The notes under the pieces are model-generated. The model made no database searches, had not been told where the DNA came from, and saw only the letters and a program-made list of their open reading frames with translations. Both the position numbers and the translations under genes were made by a program. This document shows positions 9,344 to 21,235 of a stretch of 64,000 nucleotides of DNA, piece after piece. Every line of letters starts with the position of its first letter. Positions within the stretch are counted from its first letter, which is position 1. The stretch comes from Shuttleworthella satelles DSM 14600 (GTDB lineage Bacteria > Bacillota > Clostridia > Lachnospirales > Lachnospiraceae): assembly GCF_000160115.1 (NCBI RefSeq), contig NZ_GG665867.1:1-64000 (forward strand). The letters run 5' to 3'.

Positions 9344-9771
9344 TCCTCTACCTCCTCAACTTGAATCCTGCGATAATCCAGTCCTTTTGACAGGTCCTTG
9401 GCAATCCGAATCTCCGTGCGCCGGTCAGGCAGGACTTCCTCGATCAGGTTGGCCCACTCAATCAGACAGACTCCCCGGCCAAAGATATAGTCATCAAAGC
9501 CGATCATTTGCAGCTCGTCAGGATCAGCGATCCGATAGACGTCAAAATGATAGAAGGGAAGGCGCCCCCCCTCATACTCCTGAACAATGGTGAAGGTAGG
9601 ACTGTTGACATGGTCCTGGATCCCAAGCCCCCGGGCAAAGCCCTTGGTCAGGACGGTCTTTCCCACGCCAAGATCTCCCACAAGAGTAAAGACGTCGCCG
9701 GGTATGGCCCTCTCGGCCAGCATACGGCCAATCTCTCTGGTCTCTTCCTCGCTGTTTGTCTCGTAAATCAT
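9340..9771 (-). CDS. tsaE: tRNA threonylcarbamoyladenosine biosynthesis ATPase TsaE
   Basis: A small ATPase that drives the TsaB-TsaD complex. The 143 residues have Walker A GDLGVGKT (32-39), NSPTFTIVQEY and YHFDVYRI, and the LIEWANLIEEVLP motif, all standard for the family. GGAGGG lies about 9 bases before the ATG. It is the first of the overlapping set tsaE-tsaB-rimI-rnz and follows tex after a 110-base gap. Confidence 0.95.
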   Translation of the reverse strand: MIYETNSEEETREIGRMLAERAIPGDVFTLVGDLGVGKTVLTKGFARGLGIQDHVNSPTFTIVQEYEGGRLPFYHFDVYRIADPDELQMIGFDDYIFGRGVCLIEWANLIEEVLPDRRTEIRIAKDLSKGLDYRRIQVEEVEE

Positions 9772-9840
9772 AGGGATTTTCCCTCCTGCTCAGAACAATG
9801 AAATATTCGTGGAGCGCATCCTCCATTGTCATGAATAAGA

Positions 9841-9866
9841 TCAGACAGATCTAAAGTCAGACAGAT
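9841..9866. repeat. short direct repeat after tex
   Basis: TCAGACAGATC occurs twice, 15 bases apart, 16-40 bases beyond the tex stop codon. A small repeat with no known role. Confidence 0.4.
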
Positions 9867-9881
9867 CACAGAGCCGGTAAT

Positions 9882-12338
9882 TTACAGTTTGATCTTAGCC
9901 AGCGCCTTTAACATATCGGAATTGCCCAGGCCCTCAGAGATATGCTGTCTCCTGTCCTGCCTCTGTCCCTCTCTTCCGCGGTTTCGTCCTGATCCCGCAT
10001 GCTCTCGGCCCTTTGTATCCTGCTTTCTCTGGTCTTTTCCACTCTTTCGGCGATCGCTGACGGCTCCGCCCCCGCGGACATTGCTCCCGGCGGAGGCTCC
10101 GTGGCCCAGCCCTCCTCTACCGGATTTTTTATCCCGATCAGGATGATCTCTTCTGGCGGACATTTCCACAGGATTGCCCTGCGCGTCCACATCTCTGCCA
10201 ATTCGCATGGACAGGGCGACGCGCTGCTTGTCCAAGTCAACAGCGACCACCTGCACGTCCACAATATCGCCGACAGAGACAGCCTCAAGCGGGTGCTTGA
10301 TAAAGCGATCGGATATGCGGGAAATGTGCACCAGGCCATCCTGATGTACGCCGATATCCACAAAGGCCCCGAAATCAACGACATTTCTCACCGTGCCCTT
10401 AAGCACCATGCCGGGCTTCAAATCCTCCATGGACAAAACGTCCCGGCGCAGAATGGGCTGGGGCATATCCTGCCTGGGATCTCTGCCCGGCTTGGCAAGC
10501 TCCGTCAGAATATCCTCCAGCGTCATCTGCCCCAGGTGCAGCTCCGTGGCCATCTTCTGAATATCGCTGACCTCCTCGGCAATTCTCGCGATCCCGCCCT
10601 GACTGATCTCCTCCGGCCTGTGCCCCAGCCTGGCTAAAAGCTCTTCCGCCGCCTGATAGGACTCGGGATGCACGGAGGTGGCGTCGAGCGGGTTTTGTCC
10701 GTCGCGAATCCGCAGAAATCCGGCGCACTGCTCAAAGGCCTTGGGCCCCAGCTTTGGTACCTTAAGAAGTTGGCGACGACTTGTGAAAGACCCCTTCTCA
10801 TCGCGATAAGCCACGATGTTCTTTGCGACCGGCGCGGAGATTCCTGAGATATAAGAGAGCAGGGAGGCGGAAGCCGTATTGAGATCGACGCCGACCCTGT
10901 TGACGCTGTCTTCGACCACGCCGCCCAGAGTCTCGGACAGCTTCTTCTGGTTCATATCATGCTGATACTGGCCTACGCCGATGGACTTGGGATCTATCTT
11001 GACCAGTTCAGCCAGAGGATCCTGTACCCGTCTCGCAATAGAGGCCGCGGATCTCTGTCCTACGTCAAAGGCGGGGAACTCCTCGCTGGCCAGCTTGGAA
11101 GCGGAATAGACCGAAGCCCCTGCCTCATTGGTAATGACATAGGATACCCGTTCGGGTATCTCCGCCAGAAGGTCCACGATGATCTGCTCAGACTCGCGGG
11201 AGGCCGTGCCATTGCCCAGAGAGATCAGGCTGACACCGTACTTTTTTATCATAGCCGCGAGGATCTTCTTAGACTCTGCCAGCTTATTCTGGGGTGCTGT
11301 CGGGAAGATAACCTTAGTGTCCAGGACCTTGCCCGTGGGATCGACAACAGCCAGCTTACAGCCGGTCCGGAAGGCGGGATCCCAGCCCAGAACCGTCTGC
11401 CCGGCAATCGGCGGCTGCATGAGCAGCTGCTGTAAATTCTTGCCGAAGACCCTGATGGCCCCGTCCTCCGCGGTCTCCGTCAGTGCGGAGCGAATCTCCC
11501 GCTCAATGGCGGGGGCAATCAGACGCTGATAGGCATCGGCGATTACAGCCGTCAGGACAGGCGTCGTGTAGGCGTTCTCCGCGTTGATATAGCGGTCGGC
11601 GATCAGCCGCAAAATATCCTCTTCGGGGGCATGGATCTTAACCGTCAGGATCTTCTCCTTCTCGCCGCGATTGATCGCCAGCACACGATGACCCGGGACT
11701 TCCCTGATGGGCTCATCAAAGTCGTAATAGGTCTCATAGACGCTTCTGGCAGTCTCGTCCCTGGCTGTAGAGACGATGCGTCCCCGATCCCTGGTCATCT
11801 GTCGGATCGTCATGCGCAGGTCGGCATCGTCAGCAATCTGTTCGGCGATAATGTCTCCCGCGCCGGCCAGAGCCTCCTCTGCCGACGTTACATCCTTTTG
11901 GGGATCAAGATATCCGGCTGCCTCTTCTAAGGCCTCTCTTGTCAGATTCTGTGCCAGAATGGTCTCCGCCAGACCGGTCAGGCCCTTCTCCCGGGCGATC
12001 ATAGCCCGGGTTCTTCGCTTGGGCCGATAGGGGCGGTAGAGATCCTCTACCACAACTAAAGTCCTGGCCTCTTCAATCTTAGCCCTCAATTCCCCGGTCA
12101 GTTTTCCCTGCTCCTCAATGGCAGCCAGAACACTGGATTTCTTATCCTCCAGATTGCGCAGATAAACCAGGCGCTCCCCCAGATTGCGGAGGACTTCATC
12201 ATTGAGTCCTCCGGTCGCCTCTTTGCGGTAGCGGGCAATAAATGGGATGGTGTTGCCCTCGTCGATCAGCCTGACAGCCGCCTCGACCTGGCTCTTCTTG
12301 ACTCCTAACTCCTCTGTGAGCTCTAAAGCAATATCCAA
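9882..12338 (-). CDS. tex: Tex family RNA-binding transcription accessory protein
   Basis: Tex proteins bind nucleic acid and affect transcription; the exact biochemical job is unsettled. The 818 residues follow the family plan: N-terminal helical part with IPFIARYRKEATGGL, the LYRPYRPKRRTRA segment, a YqgF/RNase H-like part around GWDPAFRTGCKLAVVD, paired helix-hairpin-helix units (LSYISGISAPVAKNIVAYR, KVPKLGPKAFEQCAGFLRI) and an S1 domain at about 645-715 (LKGTVRNVVDFGAFVDIG). After S1 there is a tail of about 95 residues rich in Arg, Gly, Asp and Lys with RGG-type runs, then NSDMLKALAKIKL. That tail probably adds RNA binding. It lies 34 bases after glpK. Confidence 0.95.
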   Translation of the reverse strand: MDIALELTEELGVKKSQVEAAVRLIDEGNTIPFIARYRKEATGGLNDEVLRNLGERLVYLRNLEDKKSSVLAAIEEQGKLTGELRAKIEEARTLVVVEDLYRPYRPKRRTRAMIAREKGLTGLAETILAQNLTREALEEAAGYLDPQKDVTSAEEALAGAGDIIAEQIADDADLRMTIRQMTRDRGRIVSTARDETARSVYETYYDFDEPIREVPGHRVLAINRGEKEKILTVKIHAPEEDILRLIADRYINAENAYTTPVLTAVIADAYQRLIAPAIEREIRSALTETAEDGAIRVFGKNLQQLLMQPPIAGQTVLGWDPAFRTGCKLAVVDPTGKVLDTKVIFPTAPQNKLAESKKILAAMIKKYGVSLISLGNGTASRESEQIIVDLLAEIPERVSYVITNEAGASVYSASKLASEEFPAFDVGQRSAASIARRVQDPLAELVKIDPKSIGVGQYQHDMNQKKLSETLGGVVEDSVNRVGVDLNTASASLLSYISGISAPVAKNIVAYRDEKGSFTSRRQLLKVPKLGPKAFEQCAGFLRIRDGQNPLDATSVHPESYQAAEELLARLGHRPEEISQGGIARIAEEVSDIQKMATELHLGQMTLEDILTELAKPGRDPRQDMPQPILRRDVLSMEDLKPGMVLKGTVRNVVDFGAFVDIGVHQDGLVHISRISDRFIKHPLEAVSVGDIVDVQVVAVDLDKQRVALSMRIGRDVDAQGNPVEMSARRDHPDRDKKSGRGGLGHGASAGSNVRGGGAVSDRRKSGKDQRKQDTKGREHAGSGRNRGREGQRQDRRQHISEGLGNSDMLKALAKIKL

Positions 12339-12372
12339 TATCTAACTCCTCAATTCACGTATTGCGGGCTTC

Positions 12373-15136
<2,764 letters not shown>

Positions 15137-15345
15137 AGATACCTCTTTTCCTATCCTATGACCTCTTTTTCAAGGCCTCGCATATCCTGGCAAAACTGCC
15201 CCTTCCACCGCCCGACGTCGGCAGAATCTCCGGTGAATCCTGCACCTGCTCCCGCTTACTCCTGTCCCCCGCGCCTGCCGCACCGGGATACTCGCGCACT
15301 GCCCGGAAGCTTTCCCGCCCCGCTTTCTCCCCTTCCCGGCTCCTG

Positions 15346-15789
15346 CTACTCCCTGGCCAGAATCTTGACATAGCCGATGCCCCGGGTCTTCTCAATGGTA
15401 TTGATCATGTCAGAGAGGTCCAGCGTCTCCGGCAGAACCTCCACACTGAGGGTGATCGAGGCCATATTATTGACCGGGATCGACTGGTGCAGGGTCAGAA
15501 TATTGGCGTGATACTCGGCTACAATGCGGATGACTGCGGACAAAAGTCCCGGCGCGTCCTCCAGAGAAATCATCATCGTGATGGTCTTGCCCCGGTTGCT
15601 CTCATGAAATTTGAAAATATCATCCTTGTACTTGTAGAAGGAGGAGCGGCTGATTCCGACAAAGGCCGTCGCCTCCTGAATGGAGTCGCAGCGACCGGAG
15701 TCCAGGAGATCCTTTGCCTGTACCACCTTGAGCAAAACCTCCGGCACCGCCTTCTCCTTAAGAACATAGTATGCTGTCTTATCTGTCAT
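15346..15789 (-). CDS. ACT domain-containing protein (UPF0735 / PheB-like)
   Basis: A 147-residue protein with an N-terminal helical part (YYVLKEKAVPEVLLKVVQAK), a helix-turn-helix-like stretch (SIQEATAFVGISRSSFYKYK) and a C-terminal ACT domain (TITMMISLEDAPGLLSAVIR). ACT domains bind amino acids. B. subtilis PheB belongs to the same family and lies beside pheA; here the neighbour is hom, so an effect of a threonine- or methionine-family amino acid is plausible but unproven. A 209-base G-rich spacer separates it from hom; I see no gene in that spacer. Confidence 0.9.
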   Translation of the reverse strand: MTDKTAYYVLKEKAVPEVLLKVVQAKDLLDSGRCDSIQEATAFVGISRSSFYKYKDDIFKFHESNRGKTITMMISLEDAPGLLSAVIRIVAEYHANILTLHQSIPVNNMASITLSVEVLPETLDLSDMINTIEKTRGIGYVKILARE

Positions 15790-15872
15790 GGATAAACCTC
15801 TTATATGCCATTTACGCTTCGAAAGGCGGCTTTTATGCCTCGCAGGCCTCTCTGATTCAGCAGGGAAAACGC

Positions 15873-17012
15873 TCAGTCCTCTGACATGGCATTTCTATCC
15901 GGACAGCCCAGAGAGAGCCAGCGCAGATACGCGTTGATAAAGAGGTTAATGTCCCCGTCCATCACAGCGGAGACATTGCCGGTCTCCTCACCCGTCCGCA
16001 GATCTTTGACCATGGTATAAGGCTGGAATACATAGGAGCGGATCTGGTTGCCCCAGGCGATGTCCGTGACCTCTCCCCGGATTCCCTCCGCCTTGGCCTT
16101 CTGTTCCTCCATCTTTAGCATATAGAGCTTGGCCTTGAGCATCTGCATGGCCTTATCCTTGTTCATATGCTGCGACCGCTCATTCTGACACTGAACGACA
16201 ATCCCCGTGGGAAAATGCGTAATCCGGATGGCGGAAGAGGTCTTATTGATGTGCTGGCCGCCGGCGCCCGAAGACCGATAGGTGTCAATACGGATATCCT
16301 CATCCTTGACCTCGACATCCAGATCCTGCTCCAGTTCCGGCATGACATCACAGGATGAGAAGGAGGTCTGGCGCTTGCCGTTGGCGTTGAAGGGGGAAAT
16401 CCGCACCAGCCGGTGAACCCCCTTCTCGCTCTTTAAGTAACCATAGGCGTTCTCACCGTTGACCTGAAAGGTGACCGCCTTGATCCCGGCCTCATCGCCG
16501 TCCAGATAATCCAATTCCTCCACTTCAAAGCCCTGGGCCGCTGCCCAGCGGGTATACATGCGGTAGAGCATGGCTGTCCAGTCACAGGCCTCCGTCCCGC
16601 CGGCGCCGGCGTGCAGGGTGACTATCGCGTTGTTGGCGTCAAACTCTCCGGAGAGCAGGGTCTTGATCCGGACCCTCTCGAAGTCCTCCTTCATCTGATC
16701 CATCATAAGGCGGATCTCTCCCACCATGTCCGCATCATCCTCTTCATTGGCCATATCCATGAGCATGCCGATCTCCTCAATGCTGTTCTTCAGCTTATCG
16801 GCGATCTCAACATCGTCCTTTAAGGACTTGAGCTCCTTCATCTTCCTGGCGGACAAATCCGCGTCATTCCAGAAGTCGGGAGCCTCCATCTCACGATTCA
16901 ATTCCTCAATCTTCTGGTGCTTGGATTCCAGATCCAGGGCCCTGGTCACTTCTGCCAGGGGCTCTTTATAGCTCTCCAGTTCCTGTCGCATGGGGTCTAA
17001 TTCAATCAGCAT
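15873..17012 (-). CDS. prfB: peptide chain release factor 2
   Basis: Ends translation at UGA and UAA. The 379 residues include the RF2 recognition tripeptide SPF (206-208), the catalytic GGQ (251-253 in GAGGQHINKT), HAGAGGTEACDW and the SFSSCDVMPE block. The early segment LAEVTRALDLESKHQ reads straight through in one frame. Many bacteria have an in-frame UGA and a programmed +1 shift at this point, but here the codons are CTG GAT CTG, so that feedback loop is absent. It follows ctpA after about 80 bases. Confidence 0.97.
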   Translation of the reverse strand: MLIELDPMRQELESYKEPLAEVTRALDLESKHQKIEELNREMEAPDFWNDADLSARKMKELKSLKDDVEIADKLKNSIEEIGMLMDMANEEDDADMVGEIRLMMDQMKEDFERVRIKTLLSGEFDANNAIVTLHAGAGGTEACDWTAMLYRMYTRWAAAQGFEVEELDYLDGDEAGIKAVTFQVNGENAYGYLKSEKGVHRLVRISPFNANGKRQTSFSSCDVMPELEQDLDVEVKDEDIRIDTYRSSGAGGQHINKTSSAIRITHFPTGIVVQCQNERSQHMNKDKAMQMLKAKLYMLKMEEQKAKAEGIRGEVTDIAWGNQIRSYVFQPYTMVKDLRTGEETGNVSAVMDGDINLFINAYLRWLSLGCPDRNAMSED

Positions 17013-17092
17013 AAGGCGATCCTTCCACCGGCACGGCCGATTCTTATCTCGTGTGATGACAGTGGTAGAGGCCCTTCCCGCATCAGCCGCGA

Positions 17093-18472
17093 TTACTTCA
17101 GCTGATCTTGCAGGAGCTCAATGGCCCGTCCCACCTCATTGTCCTTCAGTATATCATAGGTCCCTGTATCCGTGGACTTCGTGTCAGAATCCTCCATAGA
17201 GACATCCGGCTGGATCCCCTTCTTGTGGATGGACTCCCCATTCGGAGTGTAATAGCTGGAAACGGTAATCTTGACTGCGGATCCGTCCGCCAGCCGCATG
17301 GTCTGCTGCACGATCCCCTTGCCAAAGGTCGTCTGTCCGATCAGAGTCCCCTTGTGATAGTCGCGGATGGCTCCGGCGAAGATCTCCGCCGCCGAGGCGG
17401 AGTCCTTCGATATCAAAACGGCAATCGGCATCTTGAGTTCATCTTTGCCGTCGGTATGATAGTCGGTCCGTTTCCCCTCCTTGTCCACCATATAGACGCT
17501 GGTTCCCTCCGGCAGAATATGGTTCAGAATATCTGTGACGGACGTGACCATACCGCCCGGATTATTGCGGACATCAAAGATGACTCCCTTCATCCCCTGT
17601 TTCTTCAGATCGTCCATGGCCGCGAGATACTCTTTCAGGGTATTCTCACTGAACTGATCGATACGGACATAGCCGATACCGTCCGCCGCCATCCGATGGG
17701 AGACGCTGGGAATCTCAATTCTGCGGCGGGCAACGGAAAGGGTTTCCTCGCTGCCATCCGCCCGGCGCAGAGTCAGTTCAACCCGACTGTCCGCCTGACC
17801 GCGGACCTTGGCGACAATATCCTCCAGAGAGAGATCTGCCGTGCTCTGATCCCCCACCTTCTCGATAATGTCGCCGGAGACCATACCCGCTTCACTGGCG
17901 GGGGACTTATCGTAAACGGTCACGACCTTGATCTTGCCATCCTCCGTCTTCGTCATGGACACCCCGATCCCGACGAAGGATCCCGTCATGGAAGCCATGA
18001 GATCCTCATATTCCCTGGCCGTATAGTACTCCGTGTAGGGATCTCCCATGGCCTCCATAATCCCCTTGTACATCCCCTTCTCCATGGCATCCTTGTCAAC
18101 ATCCTGGTAATAGTAGCGCTTGATAATCTTCTCCAGGGCCATCAGCTTGGCATAGCTGGCCGGATTGACCGCAGAGTCCCCCTTGCCGGCCGAGTAGACG
18201 CTGATGCCCAGGACCAGAGCCAGAATCAGAAGGGTAGCCAGGGCGCCGGTGAAAATCCCCCTGACGAAGGATCCGCCCTTTTCCTTTCTTGCCTTTCTCC
18301 TTGACCCTCTTCCCGCTTTCTCTGGCAGAGCCTTTTTCCCTTCTGTCTCGCCCGAATCGATAGATGTCTGCTTCTGTCCTTCTGGCTCGCCCGAATCGAT
18401 AGATGTCTGCTTCTCCTCCGGTCGCGGACTTCCTTCTGTCTCCTCGCTGCTGATCTGCTTCTTCTCATCCAT
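17093..18472 (-). CDS. S41 family C-terminal processing peptidase
   Basis: A membrane-anchored serine protease. The order is: a charged cytosolic N-terminus (1-68), one membrane helix (about 69-94), a helical linker, a PDZ domain (about 160-245, GSFVGIGVSM...SPASEAGMVSGDII) and the S41 catalytic domain, with the Ser of KDSASAAE (about 358-360) and Lys385 in FGKGIVQQ. The N-terminus holds two 13-residue repeats (KQTSIDSGE), an exact 39-base duplication at the DNA level. It follows ftsX by 105 bases. In Firmicutes this position beside ftsEX is common and suggests envelope or division-linked proteolysis, but the substrate is unknown. Confidence 0.93.
   Translation of the reverse strand: MDEKKQISSEETEGSPRPEEKQTSIDSGEPEGQKQTSIDSGETEGKKALPEKAGRGSRRKARKEKGGSFVRGIFTGALATLLILALVLGISVYSAGKGDSAVNPASYAKLMALEKIIKRYYYQDVDKDAMEKGMYKGIMEAMGDPYTEYYTAREYEDLMASMTGSFVGIGVSMTKTEDGKIKVVTVYDKSPASEAGMVSGDIIEKVGDQSTADLSLEDIVAKVRGQADSRVELTLRRADGSEETLSVARRRIEIPSVSHRMAADGIGYVRIDQFSENTLKEYLAAMDDLKKQGMKGVIFDVRNNPGGMVTSVTDILNHILPEGTSVYMVDKEGKRTDYHTDGKDELKMPIAVLISKDSASAAEIFAGAIRDYHKGTLIGQTTFGKGIVQQTMRLADGSAVKITVSSYYTPNGESIHKKGIQPDVSMEDSDTKSTDTGTYDILKDNEVGRAIELLQDQLK
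18341..18418. repeat. 39-base tandem duplication inside the S41 peptidase gene
   Basis: Two copies of a 39-base unit (core GCCCGAATCGATAGATGTCT) encode the two KQTSIDSGE repeats in the cytosolic N-terminus. The near identity of the copies indicates a recent event. Confidence 0.8.
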
Positions 18473-18494
18473 ACTTCGTTTCCTCCTGAGCGCA

Positions 18495-18531
18495 GAAATA
18501 CATCCCCCGAGACAAGCGGGCGATGTATTTC
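18495..18531 (-). other. inverted repeat between ftsX and the S41 peptidase
   Basis: GAAATACATC pairs with GATGTATTTC around an inner CCCG/CGGG. It is a strong stem without a run of T on the minus strand, so it is more likely an mRNA stabiliser or processing site than a terminator. Confidence 0.55.
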
Positions 18532-18577
18532 CATAACAAATATCCCTGAGACGACAGGTCTTCGCAGACCGATAGAC

Positions 18578-19468
18578 TTACACCTTCAAATGTCGTTTTA
18601 AGGTCATCCGGCTTCCCAGATACCCGATTCCAACCCCCAGAACCAGGGAGACGGGAACCAGAATGCGAAAGATACTCATGATCGGGATAAAATCCATCAT
18701 TCCGCTCAGGAAAGAGAATTTGCCGGACACATAGCCGACGATTCCCTGATACATGAAGAAGAGGGCAACCAGGGGAATCAGAGCGCCGAGGAGACCAATG
18801 ACTACCCCCTCGACGATGAAGGGAGAGCGGATGAACCGGTCCTTGGCCCCAATCAGCTTCATGATGCTGATTTCCTCCTTGCGGACGGAGATTCCGACCG
18901 TAATTGTGTTGTTGATCAGGAAAATAGCCACAGCGATCAGAATGGCCACAACGCCCACAGAGACATACTTAAGCAGGCGGTTGAAGTCAGACAGGGTCTT
19001 GGCTGCCACCTCTGACTGATTGACCTGCCGGACACCGTCCACTGTCTTTAAGTACTCTACCAGAGAACCCTGCTCGGAAACGTCATTGAGGAAGACCTGG
19101 TAGTTGGAGGAATTGGCCAGAGGGTTATCCTCCTTGAAACCGTCCGCCAGATTTTCATTGTTCTTGAAGTAATTCTGCTTAAAGGAGTTCCAGGCCTCAT
19201 CCGCGGAGACATAACGGTAATTCTTCACCTCCGGTCTGGCCTTGATCGCGTCCCCGATGGCATCCACCTGTTCCTGACTGACCCCATCCACGAAGAAAAC
19301 AGTGACTGCCACGCCCTGCTCCGCCTCCTTGACCATCTGTGAGAAATTGGTCACCAGGGAATAAAAAGCCCCGAAGAGGAAGATGGTGGCCGCCATCGTC
19401 GCGATGGAAGCTAAAGAGAACATCTTGTTGTGCCAGATATTTCGAAAACCCTGCTTAATATTATACAT
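18578..19468 (-). CDS. ftsX: cell division protein FtsX
   Basis: The membrane half of the FtsEX complex, which controls peptidoglycan hydrolases at the division or elongation site. The 296 residues show an N-terminal cytosolic segment with [16 protein letters not shown], a first membrane helix, an outer domain of about 130 residues ([18 protein letters not shown] onward) and three further helices at the C-terminus, including [19 protein letters not shown] between helices 2 and 3. Its start overlaps the end of ftsE by 8 bases. Confidence 0.96.
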   Translation of the reverse strand: MYNIKQGFRNIWHNKMFSLASIATMAATIFLFGAFYSLVTNFSQMVKEAEQGVAVTVFFVDGVSQEQVDAIGDAIKARPEVKNYRYVSADEAWNSFKQNYFKNNENLADGFKEDNPLANSSNYQVFLNDVSEQGSLVEYLKTVDGVRQVNQSEVAAKTLSDFNRLLKYVSVGVVAILIAVAIFLINNTITVGISVRKEEISIMKLIGAKDRFIRSPFIVEGVVIGLLGALIPLVALFFMYQGIVGYVSGKFSFLSGMMDFIPIMSIFRILVPVSLVLGVGIGYLGSRMTLKRHLKV

Positions 19469-20147
19469 GCTTTGGACTTGTCCCTCCTTCCACGTCGCTG
19501 ACCAGACAGCCGCGCTTAATCGTGATGACGCGCTTCTTCATAGCCTTGACGATCTCTATATTATGGGTTACGACGACAACCGTCGTCCCGTCCTGGTTAA
19601 TCTTCTCCAGAAGCTGCATTACCTCCCAGGCATTCTTATTGTCCAGATTACCGGTGGGCTCGTCAGCCAGAATCAATTTGGGACTGTTGACAATCGCGCG
19701 GGCAATCGCCACTCGCTGCTGCTCTCCGCCGGAGAGCTGACGGGGAAGGGACTTGTACTTGGATGCCAGGCCCACCAGAGTCAGAACCATGGGGACTCTT
19801 CTCTGGATATCCCGCTTCCTGGACTCGGTGACACGCATGGCAAACGCCACATTTTCATATACATTGCGGTCCGGCAGCAGGCGGAAGTTCTGAAAAATGG
19901 TGCCGATCCGACGACGAAACATTGGCACCTGGCGATGCCGCATCTTATTCAGGTTCTGCCCGCCCACCGTAATGGTTCCCTTGCTGGCCTTCAATTCATT
20001 CAGCATGAGCTTGATCAGGGTGGATTTACCGGATCCGGACGCACCGGTAATAAAGACGAACTCTCCCGGCTCAATATGCAGACTGATATCATCCAGAGCC
20101 GGAATGCCGGCCTCATAGGTCTTACTCACATGTTCTAAGCTGATCAT
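19461..20147 (-). CDS. ftsE: cell division ATP-binding protein FtsE
   Basis: ATPase partner of FtsX. The 228 residues have Walker [10 protein letters not shown], the Q-loop [11 protein letters not shown], signature LSGGEQQR, Walker [13 protein letters not shown] and the switch [13 protein letters not shown] is characteristic of FtsE within the ABC family. The ATG overlaps the cdaR stop (TAATG), and its own end overlaps ftsX, so the three are co-translated. Confidence 0.96.
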   Translation of the reverse strand: MISLEHVSKTYEAGIPALDDISLHIEPGEFVFITGASGSGKSTLIKLMLNELKASKGTITVGGQNLNKMRHRQVPMFRRRIGTIFQNFRLLPDRNVYENVAFAMRVTESRKRDIQRRVPMVLTLVGLASKYKSLPRQLSGGEQQRVAIARAIVNSPKLILADEPTGNLDNKNAWEVMQLLEKINQDGTTVVVVTHNIEIVKAMKKRVITIKRGCLVSDVEGGTSPKHV

Positions 20148-21235
20148 TAGTAGTTCTGCTCCTCCATATACTTCATATACTTTACTACCATCAAAGCAAT
20201 CTTGAAGGTGATCGCGTCCGAGAAGACGCGAAGATCAAGTCCTGTTGCCTTCTCCAGCTTATCCAGCCGGTAAACCAGCGTATTGCGGTGAATATAGAGC
20301 TGGCGGGAAGTCTCGGACACATTCAGGCTGTTCTCAAAGAATTTATTGATTGTGACAATCGTCTCCTCATCGAAATCCTCCGGGGACTTATTGGCAAATA
20401 TCTCCCGGATAAACATCTTGCAGAGGGGAATGGGGAGCTGATAAATCAGCCGGCCGATTCCCAGCTTGGAATAGGCGATCACCTGGTGGTCTTCAAAGAA
20501 GATCTTTCCGACATCAAGGGCCATCCCGGCCTCCTTGTAGGAGCGGGACGCGTCCTTGAGCTCTCCGACAATGGTTCCGTAGGAGACCCGGATCTGCTTG
20601 TCCACGCGATCCTTAAAGGAATCAATGATCACCTCCGCGGACCGTTCCACATCGGCGTAGCCCTCATCATCCGCAAGCTCCTTGAGAACCACGACATTGC
20701 GCTCATCCACAGCCGTGACAAAATCCCTGCTCCGACCGGAGAAGACGGACCGAACCCGATCCAGCTCATCTCCCTCTTCGCTTCCCGCAGTCTCAACAAC
20801 CATGACTACGCGCCGGGCGTTGGTCTCAATGTGCAGCTTCTTGGATCGATTGTAAATGTCAACTAAAAGAAGGTTATCCAAGAGCAGGTTCTTGATGAAG
20901 TTGTCCTTGTCAAAGCGCTCCTTATAGGCCACCATCAGCTCCTGAATCTGGAAGCTGGCCATTCTGCCGATCATAAAGACAGACTCATCGTCACCCTGCA
21001 GGATGACAATGAACTCCAAATGCTGGTCATCAAAAACTTTAAAAAAATGGCAGCCCAGAGCGATCTGGCTCTCCGCGGGGGATGCCGCGAATTCTCTGGC
21101 CGCGGGGACATAGTCCTCCACCTCCGGAAAGGTCGTCGCCAGAATGCTCCCCTCCGCGTCAATCACGGCCAGACTGTGCTTGCTGATGTGATGCAGGCCA
21201 TCGATGGTATTCTGCAGGATTTGATTTGAAATCAT
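20147..21235 (-). CDS. PucR/CdaR-type helix-turn-helix transcriptional regulator
   Basis: About 362 residues. The N-terminal part (MISNQILQNTIDGLHHISKH, ...LAVIDAEGSILATTFPE) resembles the putative sugar-diacid recognition domain, the middle is a GGDEF-like/CdaR domain, and the C-terminus has the PucR-type helix-turn-helix (NVSETSRQLYIHRNTLVYRL). Regulators of this type respond to small metabolites; the ligand here is unknown. I start at MISNQIL because GGAGGGA lies 9 bases before it; the frame runs 16 codons further upstream without a site. It leads the cdaR-ftsE-ftsX-ctpA run, so it may control those genes. Confidence 0.85.
   Translation of the reverse strand: MISNQILQNTIDGLHHISKHSLAVIDAEGSILATTFPEVEDYVPAAREFAASPAESQIALGCHFFKVFDDQHLEFIVILQGDDESVFMIGRMASFQIQELMVAYKERFDKDNFIKNLLLDNLLLVDIYNRSKKLHIETNARRVVMVVETAGSEEGDELDRVRSVFSGRSRDFVTAVDERNVVVLKELADDEGYADVERSAEVIIDSFKDRVDKQIRVSYGTIVGELKDASRSYKEAGMALDVGKIFFEDHQVIAYSKLGIGRLIYQLPIPLCKMFIREIFANKSPEDFDEETIVTINKFFENSLNVSETSRQLYIHRNTLVYRLDKLEKATGLDLRVFSDAITFKIALMVVKYMKYMEEQNY

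Noticed and set aside
9572-9832. An 86-codon minus ORF overlapping tsaE
   Set aside because: Most of it lies inside tsaE in another frame and turns into Arg/Gly/Asp-rich text; only the first codons are outside.
15156-15395. A 79-codon minus ORF between the ACT gene and hom
   Set aside because: Very Arg/Gly/Ser-rich, no ribosome site, overlaps the end of the ACT gene in another frame; the spacer is just G-rich.
17108-18304. A 398-codon plus ORF opposite the S41 peptidase
   Set aside because: It is the antisense of a clear protease gene and shows no domain or start site.
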